From NCBI GenBank assembly GCA_963204915.1, contig CAUJHS010000049.1, positions 119,905 through 183,904 on the forward strand: a DNA stretch of 64,000 nucleotides. Reading direction: 5' to 3'. Of the stretch, positions 9,301 through 17,795 are shown piece by piece. The stretch's first letter is position 1. Each line of letters opens with the position of its first letter. The position numbers and the translations under genes were made by a program. The notes below the pieces were generated by a model that worked only from the letters and a program-made list of their open reading frames with translations, did no database searches and was not told the origin of the DNA. This DNA comes from Planctomycetota bacterium. GTDB lineage: Bacteria; Planctomycetota; Planctomycetia; Pirellulales; Pirellulaceae.

Positions 9301-10950
9301 ATGGCTACTGTTGACGATGCGCCTCGCTCGATGAATGACCCTGGCGAACGTGATCCCTACAACAATAATTGTTATGGGACGCTTGTCGATCGCTCGTATG
9401 TGCGGGTTTCGTTACCTGTGCTCGACGTCGATGATTTCAACGATCGCATTATCCGCGGTTATGAAGAGGGTTATGGCGAAAGAGAACTTCCCGCCGATCT
9501 CTCGTTGGCGCGTTCGCTCGTGCCTGCAGGGACGGCCAGCCTGCGCGACTTTAGCTATGTGGCTCCCGAAATCCCGGTGTATATCTCGGACAAATGCACT
9601 GCATGTATGGATTGCGTGACTGAATGCCCCGACACAGCCATTCTTGGCAAGGTGCTGTCCGAGTCGGAGTTCCAGGCGAAAATGGAGACGATCACCAACG
9701 ATCACGACCGCAAGATGTTTGCGGCGCAGTGGTCCAAAACTCGCAAATATTACGAGGGACCGCAAAAGAAAGGACAAGAAGGGGGCGTCTTCTCGATCAT
9801 CATCGACCCGAGCAAGTGCAAAGGCTGCGCTGAATGCGTTACCGTGTGCGACGACCACGCCCTGAAAATGGCGCCCAAGAACGACAAGGTGATGGACAAC
9901 ATCCGTAAGTCGCACCGCTTCTTCAAGAATTTCGGGCCTTCCAATGAGAAGTACGTCAGCGACAATTTGCTCATCGATATGATGCTGAAAGAACGCACGC
10001 ATCTTTACACGGGCGGCGCCGGCTCGTGTGCGGGTTGCGGCGAGGGAACCGCCCTGCGCATGTTGTGCGCCGCGACGGGCTCAAAATTTGGCGATCAGTG
10101 GGGCATTGTGGCCGCCACCGGTTGCAATACGGTGTACACGTCCACCTACCCTTACAACCCGTACTTGGTGCCGTGGACGAATTCGCTCTTTGAGAATGCT
10201 CCTGCCGACGCAATGGGCGTGCGCGCCCGGTGGAATCAACTTGGCTGGAGCGGCAAACCTCTTTGGTGCATAGGCGGCGACGGAGCCATGTTTGACATCG
10301 GGTTCCAGTCCCTCTCGCGCATGCTTGCTTCGGGCATGAACATCAAGGTCTTTGTGCTTGATACGCAAGTGTATTCCAATACCGGAGGCCAGGCTTCGAC
10401 CAGCACCTTCACGGGCCAAAACACCAAAATGAGCCAACATGGGAAGACCATTGCAGGAAAGCAAGAACGTCGCAAAGAGATTGCGCAAATCGCCATGATG
10501 CATCCGCGCACCTTTGTGGCGCAAACGACGTGTGCGCACGCTAATCATTTTTACAAGGCGGTGCTTGGAGCCCTCGAGTTCGACGGACCCGCGGTGATTA
10601 CGTGTTATACCACCTGTCAACCGGAACATGGCGTTGCCGACAATATGGCGCACGATCAAGCTCGGCTGGCGGTGGATAGCCGGGCGTTTCCGTTAATGTT
10701 GTACGACCCGCGTAAGGGAAGTCGCATTCGCGAACGGCTTTCACTCCAAGGCAACCCTGCCGTGAAAGACGACTGGTATGTCAACCCAAAAACGGGCGAA
10801 GAAGTGACGTTTATCGACTTTGCCCGTAGTGAAGGGCGCTTTTCGAAGCATTTCGACCGCGAGGGAAATGCGAGCGAAACGCTTCTTGCTGCGAAACAAG
10901 ATCGACTGGAGAACTGGCGACTGCTTCAAGAACTGGCAGGATTGATTTAA
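9301..10950 (+). CDS. 2-oxoacid (pyruvate):ferredoxin oxidoreductase, delta-beta chain
   Basis: The 549-residue partner carries a two-cluster ferredoxin (delta) domain, with Cys99/102/105/109 and Cys173/176/179/183, then the beta domain that binds TPP. The TPP site shows GDG at 326-328 and DTQVYSNTGGQAS (354-366), almost identical to NifJ. Cys243 and Cys246 (AGSCAGCGEG) and Cys275 fit the proximal [4Fe-4S] cluster. ATG 9301 lies 68 bases after the alpha-gamma stop, indicating one transcript. Both chains begin MATV, perhaps by chance. The ACGCCC/GGGCGT hairpin just after the stop lacks a T-run. Confidence 0.9.
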   Translation: MATVDDAPRSMNDPGERDPYNNNCYGTLVDRSYVRVSLPVLDVDDFNDRIIRGYEEGYGERELPADLSLARSLVPAGTASLRDFSYVAPEIPVYISDKCTACMDCVTECPDTAILGKVLSESEFQAKMETITNDHDRKMFAAQWSKTRKYYEGPQKKGQEGGVFSIIIDPSKCKGCAECVTVCDDHALKMAPKNDKVMDNIRKSHRFFKNFGPSNEKYVSDNLLIDMMLKERTHLYTGGAGSCAGCGEGTALRMLCAATGSKFGDQWGIVAATGCNTVYTSTYPYNPYLVPWTNSLFENAPADAMGVRARWNQLGWSGKPLWCIGGDGAMFDIGFQSLSRMLASGMNIKVFVLDTQVYSNTGGQASTSTFTGQNTKMSQHGKTIAGKQERRKEIAQIAMMHPRTFVAQTTCAHANHFYKAVLGALEFDGPAVITCYTTCQPEHGVADNMAHDQARLAVDSRAFPLMLYDPRKGSRIRERLSLQGNPAVKDDWYVNPKTGEEVTFIDFARSEGRFSKHFDREGNASETLLAAKQDRLENWRLLQELAGLI

Positions 10951-10991
10951 CGCCCTTGGGCGTAGGGGCCATTGTCTCCGTCGCGACGCCT

Positions 10992-12089
10992 CTACTCTGG
11001 CAAGCCGCTCTGAAGGGCTTGCTCAAGTGGTGGCGGCTCGAAGGGACTTTCCATGTGGAAATCCTGTCCGACGCCGCCTCCTGCTTCCTTGAACGGTAAC
11101 GTTCCATCAGCGGCGATTCCTAGCCGCCGTATCTTGAGATTGTGAATCTTGTCTTCCGCGCGAACCGCAACCAAGGAGTCGTAAACAGCGCAACGGTCGA
11201 TTGCAACGTGAGCTCCACCATATTCGCCCGTTCCACCTCGTACTCGGAATGCGATTTCGTTTTCGTGGAGCACGCATTGTTCGACGGTCGCTTCGATATG
11301 ATTTTTCAAGTTGAGCGCCGCCATGTTGCTTATGGCAGCGGGTTGCCGCCAACCAAACATTCGGCAATTCCGTATGATGATTCGGCTACGTGCGTTGGTT
11401 TCACTTTGCTTGGTGTCGACGGCGTTTTCACCAGGTCGTTGACCTTTTTGAAAACCCGCCGCATCCAGCGTCAACGGCGCCGTCCAGAGCGTGCAGTTTT
11501 CAATCACCACGTGGTCCCAAGGGCCCCGTCCCGGGTCAAATTGGACCGCGTCGCCCGAGACTAAACCGATGTCGCAGTTGCGGATCGTGAGTCCCTGAGG
11601 GCAGCCCGTAATGCCGTGCGCGTCTCGTTGCTCTTGAAACGTCCCTGCCAGGAGATGGTGAATCTTGCAGGACTCAATGACGACGTTCTTTGCATAAACC
11701 GCGATCGCGTTATGTCGTCCGTTGCGTATTTCACAATGCCGAAGGATAACGTTGTCAGAGGTGATTTTGACCAAAGTGCTGTCGATCCACTCGCCATCAA
11801 TCAGGATATTCTCGTAAACGCCGGGTTTGGTGATTGATAAACGTTGAACTCGTGCAGGACGGTCAAGACATCCCGCCGCGGCCGAAGCTCCTATCGCGGG
11901 CGCGTTTCTTGCGATTGGCGAATCGCACACCCCAGGGATTGCCCAAAGCGCCGCCGATATTCCTAGCAAGATTTTCACGGCGCATCGAACACGATTTGCC
12001 CACGGGCACGGGGCGCGGCGATGCGTTAAAAGTGTAGGGGGGCGTGGCGTCATTGTTGCATGAAGCATTGAGCGCGTGACGGGCGTCAT
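10992..12089 (-). CDS. Secreted right-handed parallel beta-helix protein
   Basis: The 365-residue protein has a late signal-like helix (VKILLGISAALWAIPGVCDS, about residues 38-57) followed by repeated beta-helix coils: VKITSDNVILRHCEIRNG, IAVYAKNVVIESCKIHH, LTIRNCDIGLVSGDAVQF, HVVIENCTLW and RIIIRNCRMFGW. The regular 'V-I-x-x-C-x-I' ladder is typical of PbH1 repeats in carbohydrate-active or surface proteins. Catalytic residues are not assignable. ATG 12089 overlaps the TGA of the SDR gene (ATGA), suggesting translational coupling; ATG 12068 or 12053 would give a more ordinary signal peptide. It is the last gene of the five-gene minus-strand unit. Confidence 0.75.
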   Translation of the reverse strand: MTPVTRSMLHATMTPRPPTLLTHRRAPCPWANRVRCAVKILLGISAALWAIPGVCDSPIARNAPAIGASAAAGCLDRPARVQRLSITKPGVYENILIDGEWIDSTLVKITSDNVILRHCEIRNGRHNAIAVYAKNVVIESCKIHHLLAGTFQEQRDAHGITGCPQGLTIRNCDIGLVSGDAVQFDPGRGPWDHVVIENCTLWTAPLTLDAAGFQKGQRPGENAVDTKQSETNARSRIIIRNCRMFGWRQPAAISNMAALNLKNHIEATVEQCVLHENEIAFRVRGGTGEYGGAHVAIDRCAVYDSLVAVRAEDKIHNLKIRRLGIAADGTLPFKEAGGGVGQDFHMESPFEPPPLEQALQSGLPE

Positions 12090-12856
12090 CCCATAACCGT
12101 GCCGCCGCACACGTTGATAAGTTGACCGTTGATGGCTCCAGCCTGTTCACTCGCCAGAAATACGGCCATTGCTGCGACTTCCTCAGGATACAAACGACGA
12201 CCGAGCGGCGAGGCCTCCGACTCGATCTGTTCCCTCGACTTGCCGAGACGCTGAGCGTCATAGACCATGCGGCGGTCGTTCATTTGCGTGGCGGTCACAC
12301 CGGGACATACCGCGTTTGCAGTTACGCCACTGCCGGCCACTTCCTTTGCGGTCGCCTTGGTAAGACCGGCGAGAGCGTGTTTACTTGCCGTGTACGCCGC
12401 GCCGTGCATAGCGGGAACATGCGCGTTGATCGACGCGATATTGATAATGCGCCCCCATCCGGCTTGAAGCATTGCGGGTAATACACGTTTCGTCAACAAA
12501 TACGGCGACGTCACATTGAGCCGGAGCGTTAGGTCCCAAAACTCATCGTCGAAATCGACGATGGGGCGCGGACTGGCGCTGCTACCTATGCCAGCATTGT
12601 TGACCAAGATCTCAACTGGTCCCCAATGGTGTTCCACGGCGTCAACAAGCCGTGGAATCGCTGCGCGATCCGCTAGGTCCTCGGTGGTCGCCAGGGCTTC
12701 CCCGCCGGTGCTTTGGATGTCGTTCACGGTTTCATGAAGTTCGTCGTTCGATCGCGCCGTTACGGCGACGCGCGCTCCCGTCCGCGCCAATTCCATGGCA
12801 ATGGCGCGACCGATGCCACGACCTCCGCCTGTTACTAAAGCAACTCGCGTCGGCAA
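12086..12856 (-). CDS. Short-chain dehydrogenase/reductase
   Basis: A 256-residue classical SDR. It has TGGGRGIG (9-16) for NAD(P) binding, NNAG (86-89), Asn114, Ser142, and the catalytic Tyr155-x3-Lys159 (YTASK). The C-terminal GQLINVCGG segment also fits the FabG-like/3-ketoacyl or sugar dehydrogenase branch. The substrate is not predictable. It lies 41 bases after the creatininase-like gene and overlaps the beta-helix gene by four bases, so all three are probably cotranscribed. The order suggests carbohydrate or amide catabolism, but that is inference. Confidence 0.88.
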   Translation of the reverse strand: MPTRVALVTGGGRGIGRAIAMELARTGARVAVTARSNDELHETVNDIQSTGGEALATTEDLADRAAIPRLVDAVEHHWGPVEILVNNAGIGSSASPRPIVDFDDEFWDLTLRLNVTSPYLLTKRVLPAMLQAGWGRIINIASINAHVPAMHGAAYTASKHALAGLTKATAKEVAGSGVTANAVCPGVTATQMNDRRMVYDAQRLGKSREQIESEASPLGRRLYPEEVAAMAVFLASEQAGAINGQLINVCGGTVMG

Positions 12857-12897
12857 CGATAGTCTCCTTGTTCGTAAATCATTTAACGTACGACAGA

Positions 12898-13677
12898 CTA
12901 AAAGGGGAAACGCTCATCGAGTTTGGCGTTGGACAGTTCTACCAAGAACCCCGCCAACCGATCGACCAACAACTCCATCAAACGTTCACCTTTCTCGGCC
13001 GTAGCTGCGTGCGGATTGCCTGACCCGGTGTTTGTAGTTAGAAGAGGCCAAGGGCGGGTAATGGAGACCCACCCGCGGTTGACCGCCTCGAACCGCGACT
13101 TCGCCGTCTTGCCTTCATCGGCCAAGAGTTCACCTTGTTCGTCACGTCCCACGAGGTGCGGAAAATACGCCAACGCGAACGAGGTTTCCATTTCGCCCGC
13201 ATGGTCTTCCGGGGTGCTAAAGATTTTTGAGTATTGGTCGTCGAGCGCCTTATACCAGTTGCACAAGAAGAGCTGTACGGGAGTCTTTCCAGCCAACTCT
13301 CGCATCAACGGCTTCATCTCGTTGCCGCCGTGGCTATTGAGGAGGAGCAGCTTCTTGACGCCACAGTCCGCCAGAGACTCCACCAGGTCGGTCACGAGGC
13401 GAAATAGTGTGGACGGATAAACGTTCATGGCTAAAGGAAGCCCTCGCATGTTCGTCTCGGTCCCGTAGGGTATCGTGGGAAGGAGCACCACCTGTGCGCC
13501 ACGGCGGTGCGCTTCCTCGCAAATTTTTTCGCCCACGATTTGTCCCTCGAATACATCCGTACCGTAGGGTAGGTGTAAATTGTGCGGTTCGGTCGCCCCG
13601 AGCGGCAGCACCGCCACTTCATAAGGATGGTGCTTCGTGTAGGCGTAATTCGTTTCGGCGAGTATCCAGGGGCGCAT
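12898..13677 (-). CDS. Creatininase-family amidohydrolase
   Basis: The 259-residue protein carries the metal-site signature of the creatininase family: GATEPHNLHLPYGTD (27-41) supplies Glu30, His32/His35 and Asp41; NSHGGN is at 114-119; and HAGEMETS at 159-166. Family members open cyclic amides (creatinine, formamide lactams) using two divalent metals in the cytoplasm; many planctomycete copies have unknown substrates. ATG 13677 is chosen because the conserved fold starts just after it; an in-frame extension upstream lacks conservation. It starts 43 bases after the end of the protease-LRR gene. Confidence 0.87.
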   Translation of the reverse strand: MRPWILAETNYAYTKHHPYEVAVLPLGATEPHNLHLPYGTDVFEGQIVGEKICEEAHRRGAQVVLLPTIPYGTETNMRGLPLAMNVYPSTLFRLVTDLVESLADCGVKKLLLLNSHGGNEMKPLMRELAGKTPVQLFLCNWYKALDDQYSKIFSTPEDHAGEMETSFALAYFPHLVGRDEQGELLADEGKTAKSRFEAVNRGWVSITRPWPLLTTNTGSGNPHAATAEKGERLMELLVDRLAGFLVELSNAKLDERFPF

Positions 13678-13720
13678 AGGTATCAATTGAAGGCGGAATT
13701 GGCAGCGGTCGCCGAGGCGA

Positions 13721-15397
13721 TTACTCCGGCATTCGCAGCATGGGAAACTTTTGCTGAAGCCGCTTCCAACCTGAATCGGAAATGGCCGAACCGGCCGTAT
13801 CCAAAATCTCAAGCTGGACGAGTTGCTCCAGCGCTTTTGCTCCGACGTCGGTAACTTGCGTGCCCGTGAGATATAACTGGCGAAGCTGGCGGAGTTGTGC
13901 GACCTGGGGCATGGCGTCGTCGGTCACTCGCGTTGCGGCAAGATTCAGCCAGGTCAGATTGGGGTATCGCTGCAAGTGCGTCAAGCCCGCGTCCGTCACG
14001 CTGGTTCCTCCTAAGGAAAGCATGGCGATGCGCGCGGGAGGGTAGGCATGCGCCAAATCCTCGTCTTCGACGTTCAGAAAGGTCCGGTAAAGAGGATCTA
14101 AACCGTCAAGCGGAGTTCCTGTCATTTCGGCCAATGTGGTTTTGCGATCTCGACCTTGATGAATGGCAATGAGATAGCGTACGAAGGCCTGGCGACGGGC
14201 GACATCGCCATGGAGAAAAAAATGCCCCAATCCCGCGGCCTGAGCGTAGATGCGGCGAATATCCGCGTGACGTTGCAGATCATCGCGTCCGAGTGCAACC
14301 AACTCGGCAAGCGGCAGGTAAAAGTCTTCGCTCAAGGCGCGAAATCTTGCGTATTGGAGTCGTTCCGCGTCGAAACCGCCAACGGTGGCGACTGACCCGT
14401 CGATTGACGCTGACTCCATAAACAAAGCAACGGCTTCAATCGCCCAGAAGTTATGCTCCAGGCCAACCTGTGGGACAACATCGCCCGTTTCATAGAAAAG
14501 CTGGTGAGTTCCTTCGTGCAGCCAAGCGCTTTCGTCGCGACTTCCATTCGCGAAAAAATACGCGATGCGAGTTCCTGTTTCGTAGTACCCCTCCGTCATG
14601 TCAATTTGAGATTGCGAACGGCGAAGTTGCGCGACATATTCTTCGCGGTTGCGAAATAATACGACTTGGAACTTGCGAGCCGCGCCGCGCGACAGTGGGC
14701 CACCATCCAGAGCTCGCAGCAATTCACTCTTATTGAGCCAGTATTCGGCAAAGACTTGCCGCCAAAGGCCGTACAGGTCCTCCAGTCGTTGGGCCAGTCG
14801 AACGCCTTCCTCGGCGCTATGGTTGGTCTTCACCTCATAGTGCGGAGTCTCGACGCGCCAGTACTGTGTGGCCGGCCATTGAAACTTGGGATGTGGAGTT
14901 CGCGACGGCTTCGCGGTGGCTTTCCAAGACTGAGACGAACCGACAAGCCGCCGCGCCACTGAGTTCGAGGGGTCTTGATACGCCGCTTCATGGATGTACA
15001 GTAGGGCGTCTCGGACGTCGCCCCGGGTTGCTGTTTCCCGGGCTAGTTGTATTAGTTTCTCGGCGTAGTCGCGTCGGGAGTTCAGCCATGCGTCGTGCCA
15101 AAAGCGTTGATGCGCCGAAGCGGTGGTCGGTAGGGTTGGCACATCTTGGGCATTCGGCAGGAACACATACAGACGGCTAGGGTCGCGCGGGAGGCGCCAC
15201 TGCCGCGTGATACGCGCTTCCTCGGTCAACCCCAAGTCGTCGCACTTGGCGGCAATTCGAGAAAGCTGCTGGTCGAAGACAGCGTCGATGGCAGGTCGAG
15301 ACATGCGCGGAGCGTCATCACCGCGCGCGGCGATTGCAGCAATCGCCACAACGACGCCGCTGAATAAGAGATTTCGTCGCCCTAGAAACCCGCTCAT
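13721..15397 (-). CDS. Secreted gluzincin-like metalloprotease fused to leucine-rich repeats
   Basis: The 558-residue protein starts with a signal peptide (about residues 1-26; LLFSGVVVAIAAIAARGDD). The middle contains HEGTH (294-298), a HExxH zinc motif, with Glu321 (WAIEAVALF) as a plausible third ligand, preceded by DESAWL; this resembles DUF1570-type peptidases. The last ~105 residues are leucine-rich repeats (LSLGGTSVTDAGLTHLQRYP, LNLAATRVTDDAMPQVAQL, LYLTGTQVTDVGAKALEQL). The LRRs could tether substrate or a partner outside the cytoplasm. Protease activity is inferred from the motif only. Its start is four bases after the NUDIX stop, so the two are tightly linked. Confidence 0.75.
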   Translation of the reverse strand: MSGFLGRRNLLFSGVVVAIAAIAARGDDAPRMSRPAIDAVFDQQLSRIAAKCDDLGLTEEARITRQWRLPRDPSRLYVFLPNAQDVPTLPTTASAHQRFWHDAWLNSRRDYAEKLIQLARETATRGDVRDALLYIHEAAYQDPSNSVARRLVGSSQSWKATAKPSRTPHPKFQWPATQYWRVETPHYEVKTNHSAEEGVRLAQRLEDLYGLWRQVFAEYWLNKSELLRALDGGPLSRGAARKFQVVLFRNREEYVAQLRRSQSQIDMTEGYYETGTRIAYFFANGSRDESAWLHEGTHQLFYETGDVVPQVGLEHNFWAIEAVALFMESASIDGSVATVGGFDAERLQYARFRALSEDFYLPLAELVALGRDDLQRHADIRRIYAQAAGLGHFFLHGDVARRQAFVRYLIAIHQGRDRKTTLAEMTGTPLDGLDPLYRTFLNVEDEDLAHAYPPARIAMLSLGGTSVTDAGLTHLQRYPNLTWLNLAATRVTDDAMPQVAQLRQLRQLYLTGTQVTDVGAKALEQLVQLEILDTAGSAISDSGWKRLQQKFPMLRMPE

Positions 15398-15401
15398 TTG
15401 T

Positions 15402-16055
15402 TTAGTATACCGTGCCTTGCGGTTGAATTTCTCGCAAGATCGCGATTAACTCGCTTAGAATCATGCACGTCGCTCCCCAGATGCGGTAGGGAGGCGCGTC
15501 GATACACGATGTTTGAAATGTCAAGCCGCGCCGCTGTATTTTCATTTGGCCGTAGCTGGCGTCGTCGAGGAGCGTTGGCAGCGCTAGACTGAGTACCGCA
15601 GCGACTTCATCGGGATGAGGGCGAAAAGTAAAGGATCGTTCCGTTGTTGCGACCCACGGAGTGATTAGGAAGTTGCTGGCGAACACATAGAGCGGCGACA
15701 AATGGCCCAGTAGATCAATGTTGTCGGTCGTCACACCGAGTTCTTCTTGGAACTCGCGCAGGGCCGCTTGATCACTCGTCTCACCAGGCTCTATTCGGCC
15801 TCCGGGAAAGCTCACTTGCCCAGCATGCTCCTTCATATGTTCGGGACGCAAGATGAGCGGCAACCGCCATTCGCCGCCTTCGAGATAAAAGAGTGCGAGG
15901 ACGCCTGCGCTGCGAGCATCCGTCGCCGGCGGTCCGGCATGGCGACCGTAGGACAGTTCCGGGGAGAACCGTCGCTGGGCTCGGCTGCCGGGAAGGGGGC
16001 GCTGCAGGCGCCGTTGCAAGCGTTGTGGTAAGTCCGAAAATGATTGAACGTCCAT
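15402..16055 (-). CDS. NUDIX hydrolase, CoA pyrophosphatase (NudL) type
   Basis: The 217-residue protein has a complete NUDIX box: G86-x5-E92-x7-R100-E-x2-E-E-x-G107. The preceding HMKEHAGQVSFPGG (73-86) is the extra signature of the CoA pyrophosphatase subgroup, which splits CoA or acyl-CoA into phosphopantetheine and 3',5'-ADP. It is likely cytosolic. ATG 16055 was chosen because conserved sequence begins there; a much longer upstream frame reads through the divergent gene and is not credible. It heads the five-gene minus-strand unit and is divergent from the BtpA-like gene, starts only 44 bases apart. Confidence 0.87.
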   Translation of the reverse strand: MDVQSFSDLPQRLQRRLQRPLPGSRAQRRFSPELSYGRHAGPPATDARSAGVLALFYLEGGEWRLPLILRPEHMKEHAGQVSFPGGRIEPGETSDQAALREFQEELGVTTDNIDLLGHLSPLYVFASNFLITPWVATTERSFTFRPHPDEVAAVLSLALPTLLDDASYGQMKIQRRGLTFQTSCIDAPPYRIWGATCMILSELIAILREIQPQGTVY

Positions 16056-16099
16056 GACGTATGTATGATCGCTGCTTCCTCGAACAACGTAAACCACCA

Positions 16100-16915
16100 A
16101 TGACAGATAACCTTCAACTTGGATTCCAGAAACTCTGGCCGGACACGGCACGTCCTGTGATCGGCATGCTTCACGCTCCACCCTTGCCAGGAGCGCCAAG
16201 GCACCGTGGCGACATGGACGCGATTCGTTACCGAGTGTTAAGCGACGCCGAAGCGTGGGTCGATGGCGGAGCCGACGGTTTGATGCTGGAAAATTTTGGC
16301 GATGCCCCGTTCTTTCCCGATCGAGTCCCGGCGATTGCCGTCGCTCACCTGACGGCGTTGGCAAGTGAAATCCGCCGCCGGTTTGACCTTCCCCTCGGCG
16401 TGAATGTGCTCCGAAACGATGGGAGGGCGGCGCTGGCGATTGCACACGCCGTGGGAGCACAGTTCATTCGCGTGAATGTGCTTTGTGGAGCGCGAGTTAC
16501 TGATCAGGGGATCGTGCAAGGGGTCGCACAGGACCTCCTGCGCGACCGAGCCGCTCTCAATTGCAATATCCACATTCTGGCCGATGTGGACGTGAAACAT
16601 TCCGCCCCCTTAGCCGCGCGTCCATTTGCGGAAGAAGTTTCGGACCTAATTAATCGGGCCGGGGCCGACGCGATAATCATTTCAGGAGCAAGCACCGGAA
16701 AAGCTGCCGATTTCGAACATTTGAAACAGGCCAGAGCCGCCGCAAAGGGATCGCCGGTGCTGGTGGGAAGCGGCGTTACATCGGACACGATCGCTCAGTA
16801 CGCCCCGCATGCCGACGGTTTCATCGTTGGTACGAGCGCGAAACAGGGCGGGGTTGTTACGAATCCCGTGCAAATGGAACGAGTCAGGGCGTTAGTCCAC
16901 GCCGCGAACTATTGA
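16100..16915 (+). CDS. BtpA/SgcQ family protein
   Basis: The 271-residue protein starts RPVIGMLHAPPLPGAPRH after a short lead, a clear BtpA/SgcQ signature, and continues with the TIM-barrel-like segments GGADGLMLENFGDAPF, GVNVLRND, ADVDVKHSAPLA and VLVGSGVTSDTI. BtpA was named for photosystem I biogenesis in cyanobacteria; homologues in non-photosynthetic bacteria, such as SgcQ, are linked to sugar utilisation, and the reaction is not established. ATG 16100 is preferred to the upstream ATG 16061 as conservation starts there. No membrane or signal segment. It converges with the ECF sigma gene. Confidence 0.83.
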   Translation: MTDNLQLGFQKLWPDTARPVIGMLHAPPLPGAPRHRGDMDAIRYRVLSDAEAWVDGGADGLMLENFGDAPFFPDRVPAIAVAHLTALASEIRRRFDLPLGVNVLRNDGRAALAIAHAVGAQFIRVNVLCGARVTDQGIVQGVAQDLLRDRAALNCNIHILADVDVKHSAPLAARPFAEEVSDLINRAGADAIIISGASTGKAADFEHLKQARAAAKGSPVLVGSGVTSDTIAQYAPHADGFIVGTSAKQGGVVTNPVQMERVRALVHAANY

Positions 16916-16921
16916 GAACCC

Positions 16922-16967
16922 GCGGCGTCGTAAACGCCCTAACCGACTTCCGGGCGCCGCTATTTTT
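16922..16967. terminator. Candidate bidirectional terminator between BtpA-like and sigma genes
   Basis: An outer GCGG (16922-16925) / CCGC (16957-16960) and an inner CGCCC (16935-16939) / GGGCG (16952-16956) form an interrupted stem followed by TATTTTT. It sits in the 44-base gap between convergent genes and touches the sigma gene stop codon. Confidence 0.5.
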
Positions 16968-17574
16968 CCCCGATTTCTCCCAGAATCGTTTGCAGCTTCT
17001 TCAGTGTCCGTGTTAGCATCACGCGCACGGATGCGTCCGTTTTACCCAACTTTTCAGCGATCTGCTTGGACGGCAAATTCTCTAAGTACCGCATGCGAAT
17101 CGCCTCCCGTTGTTCATTGGGCAATTGATTTAGCGCCTCCATGAGGCGGGCCTCACGCGCATTACGTGACGACACTTGGCTGGGCGTCGTCATGCTCGCA
17201 ACAAGAAGATCGATCATGCCAACGTTTGTCGTTGCGCCGGCCCGCTGCTGGCCTAGCGACACCTCGCGCGCCGCATCTCGCTTCTGAGCGCCGAAAAAGC
17301 GGCGGTGCGCGTCAACAATCCGGCGTTCCGCGATTTGACAAAGCCACGAGAACGGGTCGCGCCCTTCCAGGACCATGTCAGGCAGGGCGCGAACCGCATC
17401 GGCGCTGGTCTCCTGGAAAATGTCGTCGGGTTCGACTTTGCGGCGCAGCGCGCCTCCCAATTGCCGTTCGATAAAGGCCATCAATCGCCAACGATTCTCC
17501 TCGATATAACGCGCTAATGCGTCGGGATCGTTGGGGTTAATTTGTGCTACTAAAGGTTCGTCATTGTCGGACAT
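16960..17574 (-). CDS. ECF-type RNA polymerase sigma factor
   Basis: A 204-residue sigma-70 family protein with region 2 at about residues 18-95 (RWRLMAFIERQL, DDIFQETSADAVRAL, RRIVDAHRRFF) and region 4 at about 145-200 (LNQLPNEQREAIRMRYLE, KQIAEKLGKTDASVRVMLTR, the recognition helix). There is no region 3, no anti-sigma gene and no membrane segment. The kinase gene is divergent, starts 221 bases apart; this arrangement is typical of planctomycete ECF groups controlled by Ser/Thr kinases rather than anti-sigma factors. ATG 17574 has only a weak AGG upstream, and the in-frame extension upstream is not conserved. Confidence 0.87.
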   Translation of the reverse strand: MSDNDEPLVAQINPNDPDALARYIEENRWRLMAFIERQLGGALRRKVEPDDIFQETSADAVRALPDMVLEGRDPFSWLCQIAERRIVDAHRRFFGAQKRDAAREVSLGQQRAGATTNVGMIDLLVASMTTPSQVSSRNAREARLMEALNQLPNEQREAIRMRYLENLPSKQIAEKLGKTDASVRVMLTRTLKKLQTILGEIGEK

Positions 17575-17795
17575 TGACCTGGCCCGCAGTAGATGAGGAT
17601 GAGCCCTTCGTCCGGATGCGCCGTTGCTGTCACGGAGAATCTTGAGCGACTGCCCGGGAGCAGAAACGACGCAGAACGCCATTCTATCCTACGATTTTCC
17701 ATTTACCAATGCGCATGGTATGAGAACTTCGGCGCGGTATCATAGGGCGATGGCGAGTACGCTTCTTCTGCGAATCTGGTGCGGTTTTGAATTCG

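Noticed and set aside
16061..16460. Long upstream extension of the NUDIX frame
   Set aside because: It overlaps the BtpA-like gene on the other strand, and conserved NUDIX sequence starts at ATG 16055.
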